Below, piece after piece: positions 23,901-36,300 of a stretch of 64,000 bases of DNA (its first letter is position 1; each line of letters opens with the position of its first letter). The translations under genes were made by a program, and so were the position numbers. Source of the stretch: Sarcocystis neurona (Eukaryota; Apicomplexa; Conoidasida; Eucoccidiorida; Sarcocystidae); the NCBI GenBank assembly GCA_000727475.1, contig KL647294.1:928369-992368 (forward strand), written 5' to 3'. A model generated the notes under the pieces. The model made no database searches. It saw only the letters and a list, made by a program, of their open reading frames with translations, and was not told where the DNA came from.

Positions 23901-26127
23901 TTGTTTTGTCCGCCCGCTGAAGGACCGGAGTATACGCGTCTACGCATCTACACAGGTAGAAACACCTCTCATCTGCTGCGTGCTTCTTCTACGATCCTTT
24001 GTTCTGCCTCCCCGTCCTACTGCCACGTTCTGCCCCTTTATTTACCTGTATGTAGACAAGTGTGCGTATGGTTGCAGGGGCAGGTAGACGAACGTGAACA
24101 CAAGCAAAAGAACGTGTATCACAGACGCATATCCAGGCCAATGCAGCAGTTCACTAGCCTTGGCTTCACGTTGACACTCACCTTTGGCGCTTTCTTGCTC
24201 TGTCTGCACTTGTCCCTGCTCGCTCTCCAACGGGGGGTTTCCTTCTCTTTGCTGCAGCCCTGCTTCTCTCCCTCCTTGCGCCTCCGCCTCTTCGTTAATA
24301 GTCATGCGTGCTGTGCTGCACGTAGAGTAGCGGCGGAGGAGGAAACCTCGAGAAGCACCGGGGCTTGTCACATCGGTCATGGAGCGACTTCTGAGGCAGA
24401 CGCTGCCGCGGCACACGAAGCAAGGGCAGCAGCACAGGTAACAGCACCAGCGCCAACAGCACAAAGAAGACCAAGGCAACCCACGTGGAACCACGAGCAG
24501 CACCACCGGCAGCAGCTTCAGCATACGAAACACCAGCCGCACCGGAGGAGAAGGAAAGGTACGAACTGTTGACGAGTCTTCGACAAAGCAATTCACTCGC
24601 GTGCGCAGCAGAAGCACGTAACGAAGAACAGCTCCTGAGGTTACCTGCGGGTCGTGACGCTGCAGGACAGTGCGCGCTCACAGCTTTTTCTCTGCCTACA
24701 GGAGCGTCCACGCACGTGTAAGATGTGCCTGCTGCTCCACTCGATCCACGCAGGGACACAGGGACACGCGCACGACTGACGCCTACACACTTATACGTAC
24801 AGCAGCGGACACCGTGCGATACGCGAGCTGCTGCTGACGTACGAAAAGCAGCAGGTGGAGCGACAGTTGTACAAATCGTCTGCGTAACAAAGACAAAGAC
24901 CTGCCGCAGTTGCCCTTTCGCGTCCTGCGCATGACACATCGCACTCGGCGAAAAGTCGGTCACCTGAGTAGAGAATCCACGATAAGATGGGTCCTTAGTG
25001 CACAGGTCGCAACCCCATACACTGGCTATCTATATGTGGGATCGGGCTACACACATGTACACACTGGAGAGAGGGCGCCTCGCCTACGTGTCCGCACACA
25101 GGCGTGTGTATGTATATACACGTCGCCGATAATACGTGACTGCTGTGCGCGTGTGTCGATGGAAATGTGAATCCAGCCACGTGCCGCCACTGCGGCAAGC
25201 GAGCACACGACGTATATACATGAACATGTGTAGATACTCACTAGCGTCGGTATTGTCACATGTGACGCACGTCTCTGTCTGTTGTAAATGAATAAAGGCC
25301 GCGCAGACCCTTATATATGAGTGCTGTGCCTGCGCGGGCCACTTGTGCCGACACACGTACGACGACTATACACATGTAAGCATTAGATGCGCGTCAGCGT
25401 ACTGGGTGTACTCTTGCAGATACGTCGCCTTGGTGCCCACCACTGCCTTCTCCAGAGTAAATACACCGTTCAAACTCTATGCACCATGTAAAGATCCATA
25501 TGTCGCTCCAACGTACTACGTGCGCCATACGTATAGGCGCGTACAGACATGTGGAGTCAGGTTACCACCTGGTGGCTACCTCGATCAGTGGAGTGCTGGC
25601 ACAGCAGCGGAACAGACGGGCTCTCTCGTCTTCATGCGGATACGTCCTCATAGACGCACAGTAGGTATACTACGTGTATTGCAGGCATAAATTTATACAA
25701 GGTTGTACAGCAGTCGTACCGACGTTCCCACCTGCTGCACGCGTGTGGCCACACACGGAGGAATATACCTGCCGTTTACTTCCGACTGCAGCGACCACAC
25801 GTGTGCGCGTCCCTACATAACGGGCACCCACTGCAGGACCGTCCTCTACTTCTCTATTTCTCTCACCGGTGGCCCTCCTCACGCGTACGAACCCGACGGG
25901 ACACGTCGTGTTAGCCCCGTGGAGACGCACTTGTGTGCAGGTTGAAATAGTCACCTAGATACGCAGCTGGGTACGGGTGGAGAGCAACGCGGATGAAGTA
26001 ATTCTACACATCCCCTGCCTCGTACGTACGCCTTACGCACCGGGAGTACTGAACAAGATACCCCTAATTATAGCAGTAGGGCCAGAACCTGAGGTACAGC
26101 AGGTTACTCCTAGATGAAAACAGTCGT
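23901..26127. other. Boundary of the repeat-rich block, downstream of the transporter gene
   Basis: CAG-type repeats and TA-rich microsatellites begin here. The interval lies 3' of the last supported transporter exon and should contain its 3' untranslated region. Overlapping frames are open on both strands. One - strand stretch ending at 24182 with a good donor is listed separately. I see no independent gene that can be fixed. Confidence 0.4.
24182..24326 (-). CDS. Possible exon of unknown - strand gene
   Basis: The frame reads Glu/Gln-rich protein (NEEAEAQGGREAG, then EQGQVQTEQESAK) and stops at the canonical donor GTGAGT. It could be a further 3' exon of the transporter gene if the donor GTGAGG at 26297 is used instead of the stop at 26128, or an exon of another gene. 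The 5' limit given is a guess near an in-frame Met. The hydrophobic stretch beyond the donor is probably intron read-through. Confidence 0.2.
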
Positions 26128-27348
26128 TCAACGGGGAGACAACGCCCACCAGAAGATCGTAGACGAATACCTGTGAGACGCGGGTGCGAGGGTTGACTCC
26201 TGTGTTCTGCTGCGACGGCACCAGGACGGAGACGCTGTTTTGAGTGGGAGGGGCCACTGACGCGGCTCGCAGATGTGTCTGCAGCGCCCTGCCTCACCAG
26301 CTGCTGTGTGAGACAACCCTGCATTTTCCCTGGTCCCTCGTGCTGACCAAAAGTCCTTAGTTCTACTTGGCCCGAAGGCTTTCGTGTCCTTTGGCACCGG
26401 CTCACTGACGCGGTCCCTGCGTCGCGAATCACGTCGCCTCTCCGCAGCAGAGCGCAGCGAGCTCATCCCGACCACCGCAGAGCTCCCAGCGGCAGCAGCA
26501 CAAGAAGACGTGGTAGCCGCGGAAGCAGTAGCAGTACCAGCGTACAAGACAGCAGCTGCTGCAGCACCACGCTTTGCTGCAGGGAGAGCTGACGATGTCC
26601 CAGGTGACTTCTGTGTTGCTGCTCGTCTGTTGGGAAATGCTCCTGCTCCTGCTTCGAGCTCAGAAGCACTCCCACCAGCATCGCGGCTAGCCAGGTAGTA
26701 TCGAAGAGGAATATGCAAGTCCCTGCTGCTATCACTGCGTACACTTCTGCTAGTACGAAGCGGCAGAAGCGATGCTGTAGACATGCTGGAATCACCCGCT
26801 GCGGCTTCTGATCCATGCGGCGATCCTTTTCTACCTACGGTTGACAACGGTGCAGGCAACGCTTGTGTCCATTGCTCCTCCTGCTGCCCCTCCTCCTCTT
26901 CTTCCCGTCCGCTGCCTCTCCTGCGGATGCTGCTGCTACTACGGCTTCGCGTTCCTTCGAACAGCAAGCCCGATGCTGTGGGCTCGGGATCTTCAGACCG
27001 CCTACAGCGCAGGTAACCGTTCTTCACTTCGTAGCCCTCTGCAGCAAAGTTCCTTGCCTGTTGCTCCTGAACTTCGTGCCGCAGTAATGCAAGCTTCAGC
27101 GCCATCTCTCCCAGTTGTCGCTGCGGGTGTTCACCCTGCTGCGACGCCGGTTGCTGACGCAGCTGCACCCGCTGCTGCGGTTCTGCTCCGTCCTGCTCCA
27201 GCTGCTGCAGAGCAGCCTCTTCTGGCTGCTCTTGCTCTTCTCGCTCTCGCTGCTGCGGGTGTCCCTCTTGCCAGTAGAAAGGTTCGAGCGGAGCTGCAGG
27301 ACTGTTCGCCCGCTTACAATACCGTCGTGCAACGGATTCTCCCCAAAC
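26128..27348 (-). CDS. Transporter exon 11: long polar C-terminal tail
   Basis: After TTGCAG the frame continues in phase 0 as VWGESVARRYCKRANSPAAP and stays open 406 codons to a stop. The tail is rich in Gln and Glu, then Ser, Arg and Ala (for example REREEQEQPEEAALQQ and RSRSSSSIRRRGSG). It has no membrane segment and should be cytoplasmic, with many potential phosphorylation sites. Its link to exon 10 rests on splice phase and composition, not on family conservation. A GTGAGG donor at 26297 could truncate it in favour of further exons. Confidence 0.65.
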   Translation of the reverse strand, partial: VWGESVARRYCKRANSPAAPLEPFYWQEGHPQQREREEQEQPEEAALQQLEQDGAEPQQRVQLRQQPASQQGEHPQRQLGEMALKLALLRHEVQEQQARNFAAEGYEVKNGYLRCRRSEDPEPTASGLLFEGTRSRSSSSIRRRGSGREEEEEGQQEEQWTQALPAPLSTVGRKGSPHGSEAAAGDSSMSTASLLPLRTSRSVRSDSSRDLHIPLRYYLASRDAGGSASELEAGAGAFPNRRAATQKSPGTSSALPAAKRGAAAAAVLYAGTATASAATTSSCAAAAGSSAVVGMSSLRSAAERRRDSRRRDRVSEPVPKDTKAFGPSRTKDFWSARGTRENAGLSHTAAGEAGRCRHICEPRQWPLPLKTASPSWCRRSRTQESTLAPASHRYSSTIFWWALSPR

Positions 27349-30300
27349 CTGCAAGGGATCAACAGCAGAGGTCCACTACCACATACACACACACATGTTT
27401 GTAGGTAGCTTTGCTCTGTAAACAGACGCGACCTGCACACATCAGAAGATGTCTTTGTTCGTAAACGGTCGACGTACGCACGCGCTAGTATTGTATATAC
27501 ATATGTATACATATATATATATACATATATGCATGCACTGCTACATACATGTACTTTGCCATATTCCTAGTTATCATATGGGGAAGGGGTGAAAAGGCAC
27601 CGATACACATCCGCGCTTCGATCCAGATATATATAAATGTGTAAATTCTTGCGCACCAGAGTTATTCCTTCCTACACACAAAAAAAGGACGCACCCACGT
27701 CTTTGTATAAATTAACAGACTGGCAAATTCACGCAGGAGGCAGAGACTTGGCCACAGTTCATATGTCTCCTCGGAGATCTGCGCCCGTGGTGATGTGCAC
27801 CGGTACCACACGAACTCTGCCTTAGTCCTCAACAAGCAGTAACACACAGAAATCTGTAGAGTTTCCACATATATTGAAGGCGGCACTCATACGAACACGC
27901 CGATATGTAAGCGCTCATCTACAGTTTGTTAGAATAAGCAGTTTACCGTACACGTATATAGTTGGAGATACAAACACACATATATATATATGTACATATG
28001 GGGAGAAAGAGGCAGCAACCTGTAAACACCGTAAGCATGCACAGAGACAGGTGAATATATATATGCGGTGGTGTCACATCACCGTCTGGAGACACCGCGA
28101 GCGTGTGTGTGTCTCTCTCTCTACAACTGCAGCTCTCCACGCCGAAGAAACTTTGCGGACATATGTCTTTTTCTTTAGAGCAATGACGCTGCGTACGGGT
28201 AACACATAGAGGCGTGTCACTCCGCGCAGGAGAAGCACGCGCCTATGCGTCTTCATAATCATACATCCGTGGTTTTCTTTGATCCTCAGCCCCTTCTCCT
28301 CTTCTGGGTAGACGACGCTTTGGACGCGTCCACAGATATAGTGCTCCACTTCGAAATATACGAGAGAGCAGGCGTACACACGAAATATATCTGTCACTTG
28401 TTCTCTCCGTCTCCCTACACACGTACCTCTACATATATGCTGCCTGCAACATTTTTATCGCACTAATAGGTGAACGAAGGGAACGCACACGCAGAGGCGT
28501 CCATGCGTAGAAATCCCGGCAAAACGCCTTCTCATTCTCCACACGTCGTCTTCAGCCAGGCAAATTCGAATATATGGACACGGCTGGGTGTCTGCCGCCA
28601 CCCCACGGGAAAGGCTGCAGTAATAGCGGCCGCTCTACGTACATTTCTCCGGTGACGTGAGCCGATAGCCGAACTGCAGCTACGTGCCAGGACGCTCGTA
28701 CACGGGGATGCGCGGTCTCGTAGCCGCTCAGTGTTTTCTGCACCAGGTGTAGTTTCACGTGGCCATCCTCGTGGGGTTTGTGGCAACACAACCGCGCAGC
28801 CTCTTCCAAGAGTAGACACCCAGATGCGCTTTTTAAGCGAGCAGGGGTAACCGCGCGCGCTTTCTTCTCCGTGAGTACATGTATACATACGATTCAGTTT
28901 GCCTTCAGACCCAATCCCGTGCCCCGGGAACCCTCACTGTATTGGTTGCAGAATTCTTGCACCAACTGCAAGAGACGCTCACACACGTCCCCCAGCATGA
29001 CCACACATACATCCACATAGACGACCTAGGATCACGCAGTACAAGTCTACATGTGTCCCATATAGATCTCTTATGTATACAAGCACATGCACTAGAGCAA
29101 CTTGTGACGCCTGCTGCTGCTTCTGCGTCTTCTTCGTCTGCCTCTTTTCTGTGTTGGCACGTGAGAGATAGGCGGGCGCTCGCAGTGTGTCACGTAGCAG
29201 AACGGCGCAGCAGCATCGCAGCAGCCGCGGGGGCAGCAGCACACAGCGCATACGTGCAGGCACTTGACGACTGTTCCCTCCTTGGCAAGTAAGAGTTGAA
29301 GAAAGGCGAGAGGAAGCAAGGCGGACGCACCTTTTGCTGCGAGTGGAGCTGCTGCTGTTCGGCAGCTCGTTTTTGGTGGATGTACGTCTGCGCGTAGTAG
29401 ACGGCGTCCTGCAGAGAGAGGAAACACAGCTCAGGCGGCAGGGTCGTGTAGAACGCAGCCCTCTCGAGGAAGTCGCGCATCGGCCCCTTCCAGTTGGCGA
29501 ACAGCAGCAGCGTGTCTCGTTGCCGCAGGTAGCCGCAGAGCCGCTGCAGCATGCGGACGGCGGTGACGTCGAGGTCGTTGATCGAAGAGCCGTCAACGAC
29601 CAGCACGCGTGTCCCCGGCAGCAGCTTCTGCCTCACTCGCGCCTCGAAGAAGTCGCTGTTGCTGAAGTTAAGCGAGGCGTCGAAGCGGACGATCTTTATT
29701 CCTGCCGACGACAGAACGCACCGCGCACGACAACGGAGGTCCTCCCTCCCCCGCACTAGTGAACGCCTTCTCTCGTGGCCACTCAGACAAACCGGGCAGA
29801 TGTATACACACACGCACGCGCACACAGAGACGCAGAAAGGTGGACGTGCAGAGACTTGCAGACAAAGTAGTTATGAAAGAGATACATACTAGTGGCTGGG
29901 GTGGGGAAAGCTGGGGGGAAGGAACTTTGTGGGAAAAGCTGCCTCCCGCATACGCGTACAACGGGCAGACGTGCGAAGTACAGTAGATCTACGACCCGCA
30001 CGTACACGGGGAGAAAGTGGGTACACCTCTCCATAAACGATGTCGCTTCAAATGCTCACATGCCTATACATATACACACATATATATATACACACAAAAA
30101 TAGGTGTACCGCCGTCCAGCGGGTGATAGAGAACGGTACACACAGAGGTAGGGTTGGAGTTGTCCGTAGGTCCCGCTATTGCGGTGCTTGGCGAGTTGCA
30201 CAGGAGAAAAGTCTTTGCCCGACCGGACAAACGAACACACCAACTCAAAACTGCAGAGAAGACGACCTAGAGACGTCGCACGCGAACGGGTGGGTGGGTA

Positions 30301-33300
30301 TCGACGCACGTATCGGAGCACACTATATACATACGTACATATATATATACATACATACATACGTACGTACGTACGAATATCTTGTATCCACAGAGAGAGT
30401 GAGAGAGCGACAGGTGCACGAAGAGACGAAAATGGCGTTATCCATTTCATTCACCGAGACAGAACCACGCAGGTGTGTCTGCCGCCTCGCTATGACGCGT
30501 GTTATTATCGTCCTCCTGCTCTCGAAGACTTGTCGACCTCACACGTTGGGTAGAGCCACGGCAGCAAGCAACGCGGCCGGACGAACTTCTAGGAAAAATT
30601 TCGTCTGCATGTGCGTAGGGCGAGCGCCGCTCTCCACGGCGCTCTCTATCTCTCTCTCACCGACGCCGATCAATCACACACACAAGTATACATTTATTCG
30701 TGTGCCTGTGTGTGTGTGTATGTGTGTGTGAAAGGGGGACGCAGAGCATGTTAGTACATATACTAATATATAAATATACACGTGGGTCTGCATGTCTGCG
30801 TGTGCAATGTATCTGTGTGAAAGAGAGACAGAGCAGGTCATGATATATACTAATATATAAATATACGCATGTGGCTATCTGTCTGTCTGTATGCGTATGT
30901 GTGTGAAAGAGAGACAGCGCATGTTAGTATACACACTTATATATAATTGTGTACGTATTCATATATATATGTGCACACACAGACGCACACATCCGTACAT
31001 ACGTAGGAGCCACTCCAAGATGGGGAATCGACGGTTGCCTCCGCGCCACAGGAGGGGCTTTCTAGCGTTGAGGACCTCTGTGTATGTTTTCCCACGCGTA
31101 TGCCCAGGCAAAAGCTTTCTACATGCGTGCGTGGACAAATCCGTAGCCAAGCGATACAGCGGGGCAGAAGCAAATGTGTGAGAAGTAATGGCTGTCCAGC
31201 AAGGTGCCCATCTGAGAGACGCGAAGAGATTTCTCTCTTCAAAGTAACTGCAACCGCAGTCTGCCTTAGAGGATAGGCAGGAAGAAATAAAAGGAACGCA
31301 CACACACCGCTACTACCTACCGTCTTCAAAAAGTTTGTCCACTACTAACGACTACAACGCAGCAGGCCCGCAGTTCTTCGTTTCAAACACAGCAGCACAC
31401 GTAGACGCGCGGGGCTCCACACGTTCGTATATACGCGCAGAGAGAGAAGGCGAGGGAGATCGCCACGTAGATCTAGACACGTGCTTCTTTCATTCTGCAT
31501 CGTCCTCTCTCTCTGATATACGTATACGTAGGAGCCCCGTATATATATGGAGAGCGAAACCGAGGGAGATGGACACGTAGACCTGGACACATGCTTCTAT
31601 CTTCCTGCATTTCCCTCTCTGTCTCTCTCACATATATATATATACATAGGCGGCCAACTCTACACGCTCGTATATATGGAGAGCGAAGGCGAGGAGATGG
31701 ACACGTAGACTTGGACACATGCTTCTATATTTCTGCACTTCTCTCCCTGTCTCTGTCATACATATATATACATATATACGTAGGCGGCCAACTCTACACG
31801 CGCGTACATATGGAGAGCGAAGGCGAGGAGATGGACACGTAGACTTGGACACGCGGTCCTTCGTTTCCTTCTACATCTCTCTCTCTATATGTACACATAT
31901 ATCGGTGTGCCCGAGCCAGAGCCTCTGCAGACGTAGAACTACGTATACACGTGCGGGAGGTGTACTGCTGTGAACAGCGGAGATATATGCGTGCAGGTCC
32001 ACAAGAGAAAGAAGGCGACGAAAATTTTACAGCGCCACCCCCCCCGCACTCGACTCTCCCCGGAGACGTGCAGGTCACTTCGTTGGAGCTCCAGCGGCAC
32101 AGCGCTCCCCTTCTCTGACTTCATACCTGCGATATGCCTGCACGGCCGCTGACACCTTCTGTGTGCCTCTCTCGAAATACACACATATATACATGCACGA
32201 ATGTACGTGTGTGCCTATGTGCGTACACACACATATATATTATACGCCATTCACATGCTATCCGTCTCTCTCTACATATACATATATACACGCAAATATA
32301 TATACGTATGTACATCTGTGCCTATGTGCGTACGCAGATATACGTAATACGCCACTGACATGCACGGGTCTCTCTCTACATACATACAGACACATGTGCG
32401 TACGTGCGTGCCCATGTGCATATACGTACATACATTCCGACAGCACAGCAGTCGTGTGGCCTACGAAGGTCTACATATTCAGGCGCGGAGAGGCCAACCT
32501 CCAGCCTGGTCTGCGCTACGGAAAAAGACGTGCGCAAGCTGCAGGGAGGAGCTCGTTATCACTGCCCACCTGCAGGCCGGCAGCACACACTGTGAGAAGT
32601 ACACAAGTAGAAAGCTGGCCCACACCTCTTCCACATGTTCCTATCCACCTTCCACTACACACACAGACACATATACAAATATTTGTATGGACAGACACAA
32701 ACCCTCCCGTCCCCCGTACACACACATAAACATGCGTAGACGCCTACATATATATACAGAAAGAGAGAGATAAAGAGAGACGACTACATATATATATATA
32801 TATGTCGAGAGGACTACATATATATGTGTGACGTATACATGATCACTGATGCGGAGGGGCATGCGCGGTGGTATGATGGAAACAAAATATACACATACAG
32901 ACACACGCAGACGTACACAGGTCGACGCAAGGGCATGTATTGACAGCCAGAGGCAGGTAGGTGTATGTCTACCCACGTCTATCCGCATACGTAGACACAC
33001 GTGCAGGTCTTCTACCCCGACGTGATTACCTGCAGAAGGTGTAGAGACACCGGCGGATGCCTTTCGATGGGCGTCCGTCTCCTCTCTTCTTCTGCCAGTT
33101 TGCTCCCTGGGTTACCTGGGTGTTCGGTGGCCATGGGAAAGCGGGTGAGGTTCCGATATATGCGCGTGTTGGGCAGGCGGCCCAGCGTAATGCACTGAGG
33201 ACGGGCAGTTTTGCGCAGCAGCCACAGAAGCGACAGGACGATCGACGCGATAATGCCTTCGACGGCGCCGAAGATGATTGTCGTCAAGAAGCACGCCAGC

Positions 33301-36300
33301 CACAGCAGCAAGTCCGGGCCCCCTGCAGGAAGAAGAAGAAGAAGAAAGAACCGGGCGGAAGGGGGGGAGCGTGCACGGGTCGAGCAGCAGCTACGCGGGC
33401 TGCTGCTCCACAGGGTCGAGCAGCGGCTCAGAGAAGTCCCCCATGTGAGAGGTGGACTCACACGACCAGGCGCAGGGGGACGCGGAGGAGGAGAGGACAG
33501 AGACAAGGAAGCAACAGAGCCGCAGCAACACCGACTTCTTTCGGCAGCAGCACGAAGCAGCAAAGAAGGGGACGCAAGGAAACGGGAGGGGCACACGGAT
33601 AGCCAGTAAAGACGGCCCGAGCAAAAGCAACTGCCCTTGGGTTGTCGCTGAAGAAATCTGTTAGCTCGTCGCGACGACACGAAGGCAGCGCGGAAATTTG
33701 CGAAGACGTCTCTCAAGAAGGACGGGGGGTGGGAAGACGAGGATGAAGAAAAGACGCAAGAAGGGAGATGAGGAAAGAGAGTGCCCGCCTGCAGCAGCTG
33801 TGCAACCGACAAGTAGCCCGCATGCCTTGCTGCTTGTCTAAATTTATGTGTACAGACAGAAGTAGGCACACGTTAATATACTGGCGTGTTCAGAGAATGA
33901 CTCGTGTGCACACGGGCAAGAAATAGGCGGGACGTAGCTGCTCGACAACAGAGATCAGAAAGAGCAGTGCCACACAGGCAAGTACACTGCAGTTACAGCA
34001 GCGCAAGCAACGGCAGCAACTGCAGCAGCAGCAACTGCAGCAGCAGCAACTGCAGCAGCAGCAACTGCAGCAGCAGCAACTGCAGCAGCAGCAACTGCAG
34101 CAGCAGCAACTGCAGCAGCAGCAACTGCAGCAGCAGCAACTGCAGCAGCAGCAATTGCCAAAGCAGCAGCAACACGGCAGCAACTGCAGCAGCAGCAACT
34201 GCAGCAGCAGCAACTGCAGCAGCAGCAATTGCCAAAGCAGCAGCAACACGGCAGCAACTGCAGCAGCAGCAATTGCCAAAGCAGCAGCAACACGGCAGCA
34301 ACTGCAGCAGCAGCAACAGAGCAGCAACTGCAGCAGCAGCGACAGAGCAGCAACGGCAGCAGCAGCAACAGCAGCAACAGAGCAGCAACTGCAGCAGCAC
34401 CAACAGAGCAGCAACTGCAACAGCAGCAACAGGGCAGCAACTGTAGCACCACCCACGGAGCAGCAACTGCAGCATCGGCAACGCAGCAGCACCTGCAACA
34501 CCAGCAACAGAGCAGCAACTGCAACAGGGAGGGCAGACGTAAGAGCCGCAGCACCACGAGCAATATCACCAACTGCAGGTGCAGACGCACCCGCAGCCGA
34601 TGCTACGGCGGCAGCACAAGGACTTTTTCAAGAACGAAAACTGCAACAGAACTACGGCAGCAGCAGCAGAGAAAGGAAGCGAGAAGGGTTGCAACGAATA
34701 TGGGAAGAAGGAGAGAGGTGAGGAGACAGGCAGCAGCAGCAGCAGCTAATCGTGTTGCTGTAGTGTGCCGTCGTCCTCCACGTCTTTTCCTCCTCCTCCT
34801 CCAGCAGCGCGAGACAGGGCCCCAAAGAGGCTGCTTTGTCCATCTCTCACTTACACACATCTCCTGTCTCATCTGCCAATCTCTCGCCACCCAGCAAAAA
34901 AGGACAGACGTGCGTATATCTGCATGCGTAGAGATTTGCAGAGATACATAGAGACAGATAAATCCATACATATATACACATATATATATAAAATGACGAA
35001 ACTGTGTATACACCTGTAAGGATATACACATACACGTGTGATCATACATGAACACGTCTATATATCCATAGGCACGTAAGTGCAAATGTATACATATATA
35101 TATATGTAGATAGATTTCCAAGACGGACCACATATATATATGTATATACGCGTATACAAGCAAATACCGTTTGATCACCATATCCACATGTATGCGCCTG
35201 CGCACACACACTTACAAGTCCCTACAGATATATATATATATATATCTACATATACGTTATCTACCCACGGATAATAATATATGGGAACATATGGTAGCTG
35301 CGTGTATATCTCGCTTCAGGTGTCTGGTTCAACACATAGACTCCCTTTAGATGTAGGTCCACACTTTTGTGTGCATAGCCGCATGTGCTGCTTTTCTCCC
35401 GCCGAGCTGCTTTGCAAAAAATATGGATACAGAGAGAGAGACACACACATGCGTACGCCCACATTCGGTCGAAAGGCACGTGGGTACGTTGCTGTGGTGA
35501 TTCGTGGGAGACCCGACCTATTTTGCAGAGCCTAAACAGCTCGCGGAAGTCCATCATCCCGTACACGCCGAAGAGGACGACGGCAGCAAGAACGGCAGTG
35601 GGCAGGTGATACAGCAGGGGAGTGATGAGGGACAGGGTCAGCAGCAGCAGCAGCACGTTGCTGAGGCTGTGCAACTGCGTACGAGCCCCTGCTGCAGCCG
35701 CGACAGATGAACGAGACAGAGACGTCGCGCAGGGGAAGCACTGAAAAAATGAGCCGAAGAAATTGCAGCACGCGAGGGCGACGAGTTCCTGCTCCGGTTG
35801 AAGTTGGTACGTCTGAACACAGCAGAAACAAAGCGGCTAGCCAGCACGAGTGCTGCCACTAGGAGAGACGCAGAAAAGCTGCAGCACCAACAGCGACAAA
35901 AGCAGCCGCAACTGCTGCAGCAGCAGGACACCAACAGAAAGGGCAGCAGCAGCAAGGGAAACAGCGGCAAGGGAAGCAGCAGCAGGAGTAACAGGAACCG
36001 GGCAGCAACAAGGGCAGCAGCAACAGGAGTAGCAGTACGAGGAGCAGAAGTGGCGCACGCATCAGCAGCACATGCGGGAAAAGCACGGACAGCAGCAGCA
36101 GCTGCAGCAGTCAGGCGGCCTAGGGGAGGCTTCCAGAAGCAGTGAAGCCTACAGGTGCGCACAATGTGGAGCAGCACAGAGACGACACACGGGTGAAAGC
36201 CAGACGCAGCAGGAGGGGAGGAAAAGTGAATTTTAGCACCGGCGGAAGGGCAGCGACATACCGCAAAAGACAGCAGAAGGAACTCTGCTGAAGAGGGAAG

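Larger units (their letters stand above)
29702..33115 (-). other. Transporter intron 9, rich in AT microsatellites and minisatellites
   Basis: The 3414-base intron runs GTAACC to GGCAG. It is dominated by TATA/CATA/GTGT stretches and contains three local tandem arrays listed separately (30.7-30.95, 31.4-31.87 and 32.2-32.4 kb). No second gene is supported inside it. Confidence 0.75.

Noticed and set aside
29190..29330. Continuation of the STAS frame to a stop at 29190
   Set aside because: Sequence after QQQLHSQQK turns into repeat-driven Ala/Cys-rich residues, whereas the GTGCGT donor joins in phase to a long polar frame at 27348. Kept as an alternative end.
30300..30380. Regular ACGTACGT/ACATACAT spacing that resembles a CRISPR or telomeric array
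   Set aside because: It is a simple CATA/CGTA microsatellite without unique spacers, and TTTAGGG-type telomere units are absent.
33030..33115. Longer form of transporter exon 9 ending at donor GTAATC
   Set aside because: It would insert about 29 residues into the STAS entry and end in the wrong phase for exon 10; the donor at 33115 restores the family consensus.
33890..34590. Poly-Leu/Cys and poly-Ser/Asn frames on both strands
   Set aside because: All derive from the 15-base CAG array inside a transporter intron; every frame is open because the period is a multiple of 3.
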